Shown in pieces: positions 28,401 to 40,400 of a stretch of DNA of 64,000 nt. Made by a program: the position numbers and the translations under genes. The stretch comes from Owenia fusiformis (lineage: Eukaryota > Annelida > Polychaeta > Sabellida > Oweniidae), in NCBI GenBank assembly GCA_903813345.2, contig CAIIXF020000005.1, forward strand, positions 20,401,375 to 20,465,374, in the 5' to 3' direction. How positions within the stretch are numbered: the first letter of the stretch is position 1; each line of letters begins with the position of its first letter. The notes beneath the pieces were generated by a model. That model did no database searches, was not told where the DNA came from, and worked only from the letters and a program-made list of their open reading frames with translations.

Positions 28401-31400
28401 TTTCGCTTAAAAGTAAAGATTCTACATGGAATGTTTGAATTTATATAATATGATCTCCATGAGTATTAAAACAACCATTACTATACCTCAGTTGAGGATT
28501 GGAAAAAGTGAGCAAACACCAGTCCAAATTACTTATACCCTGTAAGGAGTTTGGAGGATTATAATTTGCCCCAAGATCACCCCGGAATAGCCTGACAACG
28601 GTAAAGTCAGATACCGTTGTCACAAATGACAGACATAACCGTCGCTTCAATGAGATTTTCATGAACTGTATGTTTAACCCTTTCCCGACGTGAATATAAG
28701 AGGAAAATGTTGACCCTGGTGACGGATAAGTAAGAGCAGTTTTTAGGGGAAAACTGCAAAATACCTACACCCCGGGACCTATACCCTGAATTTTATCACT
28801 GATATACAATTTTTAGAAAGGATTATCACATTAGAACAACTTGTCAAAATTTGATGTAAAAATGCTGAATAGAACTGGAGATATTGTCATTTCATTGATG
28901 TATATAGATAAAAATAATGGTGCCAAAAGGAGCCTATCGTCCTGAAGGGTATTACATAATAGGGCTCCATATGGAGCCTATCGTCGTGAAAGGGTTAATA
29001 GAGCACCTAGACTAAATTTCTTTGAAACAACAATCAATCAAAGTGTCTTAATACTCATTGTACAGTTAATAATTTTCTACCATCGAAATAAAGTCTTTGA
29101 TTTAACCGATCAAAACGAGATACGAGACAACAGACACGTAATTACCATATGCCATTGTCTTTCTAAATTACTCAAATTCTGATTCCGTTGTCATTGACGA
29201 TATGGAAGACATTATATTGTGGCGATTCACGACCCAATTTGATCGAAAATGGGAGTTCATATGATACATTATCACAAGAGCTTAATGCATGCACAGAATT
29301 AGTGACGATGAAATCCCATGAAATGAGGACCAAGTGATTAAACAGTTGAGGCGACAGTTATGTCCGCCATTTGTGACAACGGTATCTAACTTTACCATAG
29401 TCAGGCTATTCCGATGTGAAGATTAAACATGTCAGAGCAGAAAATGGTGAATAAAAAGGTACAGTCCCTATATTTGCCCCATCATTTTTCAAAGAATACC
29501 CTTTCTTCTTAAAATTAATGTTAACTGTAAGTATAGAACATCCTGTTTGAGTTTTCCCATTTATCCAAAGTGTGTATATGTATCAGTTTTAGTAAAAATA
29601 TAGTTGTACAGAGGGGTCATATAAATTGTCTCATGAAAATGGTACCATGGCACCTATTGTATCATGCTGAGAACAATTGAAAAAGTAAACTTCTAATTAT
29701 GAAATAGAGCATAACAATGATGTATGTTATTGCCATATTCAGTATAAAATTATTCATTATATTTATTAGGTATTGACAGTTGTGTCCAACCATCCATAAC
29801 TGGTAACATATAGTTTCTAAAGACATTGCTATCTTCTTCTCTAGCAGCAAAAGAGCTTAAATTTATGTGCAAAAGAGCTAATGCATGTACTATTAGAATG
29901 TATTATTTCTTCATTTAGAAATTATTGAGATTTACAAATTTTTGATTTATTTCTAAATTTTCTTCAGGTTTCAATTTGTTTACCTGAAGAATAATACATC
30001 TTCATTTAGGATATTGCCTATTGTTTTTTGCTTCTTTTGCCTATTATTTGTTTTTAATAAGAGTTACTTAGGCATTCATTTATCTTTTACCAATATGTGG
30101 TCATTTGTGTTTATGTATATGCAGCAGTTGTCCATTATATATGCATAAGAGCATGACCTTATATCATCTGAAAAGTCTGTATTTAACTAAGCAGTGATTT
30201 GACACATACTATAAACAAGACTTTAATTGATTAATACAAAGAGTAAAAATATCTATAAATCCTTGATCTTTTTCCAGTGAGCATGATTTATAAATATAAA
30301 AAAATCAATAGTGACCTGTCCTGAATGGAATAAAAAACTGAATTGACGTCATAGATATCGGATTCAGCGGCAGTTTGATTATTAAACGATTCTGGCTTAT
30401 TCAAAGCTGTGCTCAGCAGCTAAGTCTTAGGAAATCATGCAGGATGTTGATGCAAATTGTTGCTTTGTTAACTAAGTGAACTTTTATGCAACCAAAGAAG
30501 GGTCATGTGATAATGTCAATTAGATTAAAAGAATTAAAAGGGAAACTTTAAATTGAGTAAAATGTTTTGAGGATTGCTCAAAACCACTGATTGATTAGAA
30601 TTATTTTTGTAAGAAATGAGGTGACGTAGAAATTACTATTCTGTGAAGAACTTGTCAGTGAAAAAAGAAAATTATGCATTAATGATTTATTGAATTACGA
30701 CATCAATGAATTGGAAGATTTCACCAGTAACATGATAATGGATCCAAAAGAAGGTACAGTACATGTATTATATCATCTTCATGTTTTTGGGTAATTCTAA
30801 GCAAGAGATAGATTCGATTTTGAACTACCATACGGCACAGGGTGGTTCAAAAAAGTAAACTGTTCCAACAGGCTATATTTCCTTTTCACATGTTGTAGAG
30901 GGAGATCTCAAATTTTTGTTGGTACCTTTCATTTTTCGAAGTTTTGAAAGGATAGGTATCGATATGGTGAACTGAATTTAACAATGTTTTTCTCTTAAAC
31001 CAATTATTGAAAACATTCTCTAAACATGGTCCTTTATATAATGTTGACTGATTGACAACAATTTAATGCGAAAGTTATTTATATATATTTTATATAACTG
31101 TTTTTGTTAACATTTTTTGTTTTTTAGTACAATTGTGTTTTGTTCCTTTCTACCAATTCTTGGGAATGAAGTGAAATGTCTTTTCGAACCTTGTTAGAAC
31201 AAAATAGCATATACAACATTTTTCTCAGACCTCTTACAGTTATACAAAGGAAATTTTGGTTGATTTAAGAAAAGTATTAAAATTAAAACAAAACCCCCCT
31301 AAAATAGATAGAAATTAAGATAACCTTTTATATCATTAACAAGATACTTTTCTTAAAATCAACCAAAATTTCCTTTGTACAATTTCAATATTGAGAGACC

Positions 31401-34400
31401 TAAACACATTGTGTTTATGTCGTTTTGTTCCAATGAGGTTCGGAAAGATTATAATTTCATTTCATTCTGAACATATGATACCAAGGACAAAAGAAGTGTC
31501 TGGTGTGTTTTCTAAAACAATATAGGGAAAAGTATATATATTTTTTCAAATTATATTGTTACCATTCAAAAGTTGACCATTAAATTGACGATGTGTAAAA
31601 TTTCTAGAATTTTTTTATGGTTTAAGAGAAACGTGTGTTCAAAAAGTTCACCATATCGATACCAATCTTTGCAGAAATTATAAGCCCTCACGTAACATCA
31701 CTGAAAATCGATAAAATGTGAACTTCAAAATTTGCAATTCTTCAACCCTTCAACAATCTTCCCGTGGAAATCATTTTAGCCGCAGTCTGAAAAACCTAAT
31801 GTTTTCTGACTTTGTTTGGTTTTTAATCCCCCACATTATGGTGTAAAAATTAGCATCCTGCCTCTGATCATTGTTATTGTGATCCAAAGAAATGGTCTAA
31901 GTTTCCAAAAACATCTTCCAGTGAAATCGCAACATACCCCTATATGGTCTTAAAATGTCAATATTTTCATTAATCATTTCTAATGAAATAATGGCTCAAA
32001 ACACTGAATATTAGATTTTTGTAATGAAGATATTTATATGAAAGCTTCTCAGATTTTGGGTCATAGGGGGTAACTTTGCCCCCTCTAACTGTGTAGGTTA
32101 CATGCCCCTTTACTGTTGAATGGTTAAAACTGCTTCAAAATGGTCAATGAAAGTGTGAAATGTGTTTTCGGCCTAAATAATGTCCCATTTGTCATATGGT
32201 ATGGTTTAAACTTATATCCCTCACTGTAAGCTTTTTTAAGATCATCAAATGTGTTTCATAGAGGTGTCACGGTTTCGCCGATATTGGACTGAATTTCGGT
32301 CCAGATGCTTCGGTTCGGGACACGGAACAGAAAGGGTTAATATCGATTCGGTTTCTGTACACAAATTCCTTCCCTAAAATGCATAAAAATAGTGAGGAAC
32401 ACCTCCGATTTCATTCTGAAAAATTAAATATTTTCACTTACCTCGTACCTAGATTACACTTCTTTGCATTGAAAAGTGTTATTAACGGACCCATGATTTC
32501 AGGTAGATGGTAATGTTTGTTCACAAATTTCTTCATCGTAAATCGCAAATCGAGTGCATTATCAGTATGCTGGATGTCGGAAAGAAATTGAAAAATTGAG
32601 CCTGCATCTAAGTAGAAAAAGTCGGCAGTTTGGAAGTACTTTGGGACTCCGATATCACAAAGTAAACGAATTGGTGATAGTACACCGTGCAGACTATGTG
32701 AAATGCCGATCACATTTGAGGCAGATGCTTTATATTCGATTAAATTGACGTTTTTCATTTCTGAATATGATTTTGAAAAGTGAAACTGTCATCATCAGAC
32801 ATTGCATCATTTTTAATGTTCTGTCCCATCCTTAAAGTACCGTGTCCCGAGACCATTTGTACCATTCCGTACTGTACCTAAATTATTTTGGACAGGTTTC
32901 CATGAATCACATTGGTAGAATTTTGCACAATATCTAATTTTAGTCATGTTTGTTTTAAGTCTTGTAATTTCTTCGAAATTCAAGACTGAGAATAAATTAT
33001 GGCATCAGCAAAAATGTTAGACCTTTCCCTTCAAGATGTGATAATATGAGCCAATTCATGCATGACATTAAGGAAAATATAGCCTGTTGCAGGGGTTCAC
33101 TTTTTGGACCACCCTGTACATGCATTTGAAAAGGTAGATTCAACACAGGCTCTTTTGTGCTGGATGAATTGTTGGTACCTCCTCAATTGAAAAACTCCAT
33201 TCTGACTAATGAAACGACAGTAAGTAGTTTTGGAAAAACAAAGTCCCGAGTATACTAAATGATAAAAACATCTATCAGAAAACATGTTTTATTTACAAGT
33301 ACATACTCCTAATGATTTCACTCAGAAATGTGAAGGTCCAGTTTATGATCATTCCTTGCTAATTCTGTTCTAAAAAATGTTCTCAATTTTCTATTTTGCA
33401 ATTGAAATCACTAGCAGTACCATCTGGATATTTTTATATTGCCTGTCTGGTAAAAGCATTATAAGGTTTATAATTCCATGAAGATTCATTCTAATGATTT
33501 AATGCTTCCCTCTTCCCTCACTGAAATAAAGGATGAATCTCAATTATAACAACCCACTTCCTGTAAAATACAACAATATTCAGCACGCATTTGATGCCTT
33601 GTGATATGATTATCTCATTCCTTTAGAGAATCATTAAAAACTAATACCTTTGATATTTATTCTCTGCTAATATCAGTGGCATCAGAAATTATAGCAGTCT
33701 CCTTACAAGAACATTCATTTAAAAAGCACATATTTTAAGTATTTATAAAAACTATTTCATCAATACCTGTTGCATAATTCAGTACCTTTTTTGCAGAGTT
33801 GTATTGCCCTCACCTCAAATATACAGGTATTACCCTTGCCTTAAATGTACATGTATTACCCTCAACTCAAATGTACAAGTATTGCCCTCACCTCAAATAT
33901 ACAGGTATTACCCTCAACTCAAATATACAGGTATTACCCTCAACTCAAATGTACAAGTATTGCCCTCACCTCAAATATATACAGGTATTACCCTCAACTC
34001 AAATGTACAAGTATTGCCCTCACCTCAAATATACAGGTATTACCCTCAACTCAAATGTACAAGTATGGCTTTCTATAGAATGAAATATTGAGTCTGGTTT
34101 TGTTTAATGCCATTGGAAATAGATGCATAATCATATTTATTACCTGTTTTGGTCACAATTTCCAAGTCAACGTGTCACCTTTTTGCGGTAGGGTGGAGGA
34201 CATAGTTAATCAAGAGGGTAGCATGTAATAATTTGATTTTGAAAAGGGTGTTACACATAGTGTCTCTGATGCTTGAGAGAACAGTACCCTAAATGTGATC
34301 ATTATGAAATATTTTGATTGGGATTGTTATTCCATTACAGAAATTGTTAGTGTTCATGTTAGATTATATTTAGAGTAGATTGACATCTAAGAAGTATATA

Positions 34401-37400
34401 ATCCTGAATAAATACTGACAGTATCCTGATCAAGGTTCCGGATATTTATTTGTAAAGTTAGATCAAATAAAATATACTAATTAAGCAGTAACATTGGTTA
34501 TTTAGTATATTTAAAGGGAAGCAAAAGTTACGAAGAACAAATTCTCATCTCACGAGGAGGAATTATGTACATGTACTTGTGTGGTATATTGGAACAACTC
34601 AGAAATATATGTCACAATAAGTGTAGCTCTGAATTGTGAAAATATGATTTGCACGCCTACCTGAGAAAAAATTCTGGCGAGAACACTGAAAAGTAATATC
34701 ACATTTTTAATAGAACTAAATATGAAGGTGTAGAATTGTGGTTCCAATAGGGACTAGTTCTCTCCCTTCATTGTGTTTTCATGCCTGATTGATTATTAAG
34801 GTGTATGGAGAAGTTAGAATTAGGTCCCTGGAAAAACAAATTCAGAGGACCTTAAGTCATAATAGCACACATTCACATGATGCTTAACTAATATCATAGT
34901 TAGATTTCAGCTCAGTGTATTCAAACTTTTGCATTTGTTAAACACTTCACAGTTGAGCCAGATAAAATGAAAGACTTCGGAAGTATAATTTCCCAAGGGA
35001 TGAAATGATGATTTTCTATTTCTGTAAAGAGTATCATTTCCATCCATGAGTAGATATTGATATCTTTGTGAAGGAGAAGATAAAAGATGTTCTTTCATAA
35101 AATTGCAGCCTTCCCCAGGGTCTTCTAATGGCTGCCATAGATTTATTGTTCTCACCTATCCCTGTGTAAAATCTCTCGAGGGTCAAGATTTACAATGTGA
35201 AATCTAAGCTTGTATTCGCGAATGCAACTAACGGCTGTTGGCTACCGGATAAACCTACTATTTTATGGGCAACTCATTTAAATATTTCATTCATATTTAA
35301 ATGAGTTGATTATAAAATAGTAGGTTAATCTGGAAGCCGACAGCTGTTAGTTGCATTCAAGAATAGAAGCTAACAGACTCAGTAGAATAATGCTAGAAAT
35401 AATGAAAAACAGACTTGATGTACAATTACATTTTCTTCTTGTATATTCCAGGAATTGATACCAGGATGAAATTTAGTGTTCAGCCTTTACCTGGAGAGAG
35501 TGCTTGGAAACAATGGTTAGATGCAATGAAAGCTGTGGCCAGGCTACCCTTAGGGATGCCCAAGGAGTTCAGGAAAAAAGTATGTATTATTCAGATATAA
35601 TCAAGAATTCTATCCAGACAGATACTCCAAAGGGTAACTCGAGAGAACTTGGATCTGTTTTGGTAATAACCAAAAGTTAAAACTATCAGTTCCAAGTATA
35701 GCAAAGTACAATAAACCGATGTCTCGGTCGCCACACTCATTAGTGCATCATAGGAGTTTCTGATCCAGATATATTTCTACACCTTTCCCCACGCAAACAA
35801 ACATCTATTCTTTTATAACATTATATGAATATAAAACATTTTTCTCTGACTACGAAGACCTGTGACAGAAAGCCTTTTGATTTTGACTCGGATATCGCTG
35901 TCTATTTTCAAAATGGCAGCCTGCATGGAACGGTCAGAAGTCAATATTTCCATTGATATTGATGCATATGTGTTGATTAACCTACTAATATATGTTCGAT
36001 AAATACATGAAGAAAACATTGAGGTATGTTCCCAAAATAAGTCCGGATCCTTAAAGGTTAACATTCTAAAATCCCCAGGGACTTCATAATTGGAAACATC
36101 TCGTACAGGAGAATTTGGGAGACATACTGTGCGTTTTTAGAGCAAATACGGTATTTGTTTTCTATTTCATGAACTCTTATAGTACTGTTCATTTACTGTC
36201 TCAGATTGTGTTTTATTTTTACTCAACATTTTATCAAAATGTTATCATGAAAGATCATGGGATTCAATGAGTTCTTTTTTGGAACATTTCTAGTTGCAAA
36301 ATGAAAGATTTGATAAAATAAGAATGTCAAATTGTTTATTTTGGGGTTGGGAATTCAAATTAAAAGGTTGAACTCAGTATATGCCTGCACATGTACCATA
36401 TATATATATGGTATATATGCCTTTGTCTCAATGTTTTTATTAATGCATGTATAGTTATTCGTTTATTTCTGCATAGAGACAATTTTGTTTAAAAGATAAA
36501 CTTGGGAATCTATGGAAAATACATGTACAGTATATAATATATTACAGTCTGAGATGTATTTTATATTAATATTGACATTAATTTCTTTTATTGTTTAGGT
36601 TTGGTTAAACAAAGCAGACAGACACCTGGGAGAACTTAAGATAGACTGGGAGAAAACTAAACGATTTGCCTTTAATGAGAAGAGCAATCCTGATGACAAG
36701 GAGCTGGGACTTCAGATCGTGAAGGTACTTTAGGAATTATATATTCATACATGTTTGTAATCATTTTAACTGTGCACTGATGCAGATTTTTGAATTTTGT
36801 TGTTTTCAATTTTGGAATGTCAACAATTGGAGTGGGAAAGCTATACCAGTACAATGGTATTTTGGGAAATGCCAGTACATGTACATGTATATATTAAGTT
36901 CTAGAGCTGATATTTTTCCAAATACGTTGACCTCATTTTCACCAAAAATGCAATATTGTTGTTGAGTGTTTAATTGCATCGCTCTTCTTTATTTTGATGT
37001 ATCAATTAGGTCTTGAAAGGAAAAGTGAATTCCTCTAAGATTTGTGTTTCCCATGTTATTTCCCCATTGTAAAAACTCATGCTATCCAACAAATTTTCTC
37101 CCAATTTGCACACATGTAGAGGATATCAAGCTCTAGAGCTGATTACTTTTGGGGGGCCATCTTGTTTTATAGTGGCCATTTTGAAGGTTTTCTATAAATC
37201 TTGTCATCACCATTTCAGGAAAATAGCTTATCGGATTTTCTCCAGATTTGCACACATGATAGAGGATATCAAGTTCTAGAGCTGATTAACTTAATTATCC
37301 CATCGAACGAAGTTCGGAGGGATATAGGGAACGCCTCCGTCCGTCCGTCCGTACGTACATCCGTACGTCCTGTCCGTCCGTCCGTCCGTCCGTCCGTCCG

Positions 37401-40400
37401 TCCATCCGTCCGTCCATCCGTCTGTCCGTCCGTCCGGGCAATAACTCAAATACCGTTGGCCCGATTTTGTTCATATTTTGTACACATATACCCTATTGGG
37501 GTAGAAGTTCTGCTCGAAAGTAGATTTTCAAAATGGCCGCTCATTTCAAAATGGAAGCACATGGCAGCCATCTTGAAAAATGGCGGCCTTTACTCGTCAT
37601 TTTACGATTTTTGCTATAACTCAAAAAATAGTGGAGCGATTTTGTTCATATTTGGTATGTGAATACTATAAGCATTGCACACTGTCTAAAGACACTTTTG
37701 GTAGAAGGCGGCCATTTTGAAAAAAATTTTGAAAAATGGCCGCCATTTTAATGTATTTTACTATAACTCGAAAAGTAGTGGAGTGATTTTGTTCATATTT
37801 GGTATGTGAATACTATAAGCATGGCACACTGTCTATTTCTAATGACACTTTTGGTAGACAGTGGCCATTTTGAAAAATGGCCGCCATTTTAACGTATTTT
37901 ACTATAACTCGAAAAGTAGTAGAGCGATTTTGTTCATATTTGATATGTGAATACTTTAAGCATGGCACATTGTCTAATAAAACTTTGGGGAGTAGTCGGC
38001 CATTTTGAAAAATGGCCACCATTTTTATGTGTGTTATTTTACAAGTACGTGTGCGATTTTTCAAAAGTTTTAGAGGTGGCTACTTAAAAGCACATTATTT
38101 CTTCTGGTGACAACTTGGCTAGTGAGCAACCATTTTGAAAATGGTGGCCTTTCTGGTGTGTTGTTTTATGATATTTGCTATTCGTTTGTAAAAATGCCAG
38201 CCATTTCTGTTCGATGGGATTCGCTACGCTTTGGCGTTGCCGTTGTTCTGGTTTGGCTAGTAAGCGATCATTTTGAAAATGGTAGCCATTTTTATGTGTG
38301 TTATTTTATGATTTTTGCTCCATTTGAAAATGTAGTAGAAGGATTTTGTAAAAATGGCAGCCATGGCTGTTAGATGGGATTTGTTACGCTTTGGCGTTGC
38401 TGTTGTCTAGTTATCATTACTAAAGATACAGCGTGTTCATGATGAGAAAAATATTGATAAACAATTGATATTGATTAAGTTAGGTAAATATTATCCAAAT
38501 TTGATGTAAATTGTTGCATTTCTCTGACTTCTCCGGTTTTTTGGTGATGTAGAAGTATATAAACTAATTGCCTGAAAGTCATGTCAGCTATCCTCAACTA
38601 AAGATAATGATATTGATTGTCAATATCCACATCACATCACATGTTTTATTTTATTCATTGATTTTAGCAATAAAACTAAATAAAAAAAAACATCAAGAAA
38701 TGGACCTAATGATGTGAAATCAATAACTGCTGAGATTCAATTTGATCAGGTGTTCTTTATAATGAACAGCATACCCATGTAAGGGAAATTGAGCTTATTT
38801 GATTCTATTTATAAATAAGTGTATTGATTAATTTTAGTCTGTGGCAGTAAGTGGAAAGCTGAAGATCAAAGAAATAAAGCTCTGGAAGTTATGTTTAATC
38901 TTTGGCTTTAGATTTTTTATGTGACTTGTTTATCAATGATTACTTTTTGGTTGAAGATATTTTACTGCCCTCTCATAAGCAAATCATTTACACTCCTGAA
39001 AAAAGCAAATTGCATATTTTTTATTTCAGTTACTAAAATTAGGTGTTACTCTCTGTTCTCTGCCCCCCCCCTCCAGGGGCGGATATAGGAATTATCAAGG
39101 GGGGGGGGCAAATTTCCAGTCAGAGAAAAAAGTTCATGACGACTATGACGACTATATCCCACCGATGGTGTGATAAAAATGGTCACAATAATAATATGTC
39201 AACATTTCTTGGCGGTGACATAAGAACTGTGTACATAAATTTTTTAGGGCCCAATTTTTTTTTTCTGGAGCTGATTAACTTTTGGGTGGCCATCTTGTTT
39301 TCAGGCGGCCATTCTGAAGGCTTTTCGATAAATCTTGTCATCGCCATTTCAGGAAAACCACTTGTTAGATTGTCTCCAAATTCGCACACATGATAGAAGA
39401 TATTAAGTTCTAGAGCTGATTAACTTTTGGGCAGCCATCGTTTTTTCTGGTGGACAGTTTGAAGGTTTTTTGATGGTGTGATCTCGTTCTCGTCATGTGC
39501 CTTGTTACTTTCAGTTTTTGCAGTAGCATTAGCATCTTCAACAATTGGTAACACATTTGTAGTTGCAACCAATGTTGTGACACATTTTGTCAGGTTTACA
39601 TCTTGTTTATTCAGGTATTAACTTAAAATATTTCTATGTAGGATCTGCACAGAACAGGCTGCAGTGGCTTCAGTGGCCATGACAATGAGGAAGAAAGAGC
39701 TGTACTGAAGAGGGTCTTACTGGCTTATGCAAGATGGAATAAACGTGTTGGATACTGCCAGGGGTTCAACATCATCGCTGCACTCATACTTGATGTCATG
39801 GAGACAAAGGAAGATGATGCCCTTAAGGTAAACCATCTGGTCATGATTAGTTTACATTAACAATTCTGTTTTATTCTCCACTTTCCCGCTTTGTGTTCCT
39901 TCATTTAACATTTTGAATTTGTGATGTTATTGTCTTCTTCATTGTTTGCTGATCAACTATATTGAAACATATACTCTTGTCCTTTCCAATAGTTTGATTT
40001 TGCTTCTTAAAAAAGAGAGCTTCAATTCTAATTACACACTGCTATGCTCTGATACTCGGGGTACTACAGGTATTCTAATACCAGTATTAAGTTTGATACT
40101 CAGGGTAGGTGTTCTAACCTGTAGTTTAGTGTATTATAGTACAAGAGAAGCCCTCCAAATTAGAAAATCATAGCACTTATTATTGTTTAGGTGTTATAAA
40201 CTATCATTTATAGATGAAATTACCATTATTTAGATGTTTTCATCTTTGACATTTGAAAGCTGAGAATCAGCGTAGGAGGCTAATGTCTGTCTCTAGCTGT
40301 CTGCTGACAATGTCATTGAGGTTACTATACCTCTATACTTGCTCATTACATATCATTTCTCCAATATTTGAAAAGGTGTCTGACTTTCTTACCTTTAACA

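Larger units (their letters stand above)
30838..33116. mobile_element. CAGGGTGG TIR element hosting other insertions
   Basis: CAGGGTGGTTCAAAAAAGTA at the left, continuing to ACAGGCTATATTT, is inverted at 33072-33116 (imperfect). The tip resembles the mariner-like elements at 50867, 51800 and 55279, but the left TA is not intact. A family A palindrome (30947-31670) lies inside, as do the hAT-like ends at 32262-32890. No transposase of its own is seen. Confidence 0.6.

Noticed and set aside
33799-34091. Three overlapping plus-strand ORFs of 77-95 codons
   Set aside because: Produced by a stop-free 26-bp minisatellite.
37335-37440. CRISPR-like or regulatory repeat array
   Set aside because: It is a tetranucleotide microsatellite (CCGT)n in a eukaryotic Helitron-like element; there are no spacers.
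37201-37662. 153-codon ORF with runs of VRPSVRPSVRPS
   Set aside because: Translation of the (CCGT)n head of a Helitron copy.
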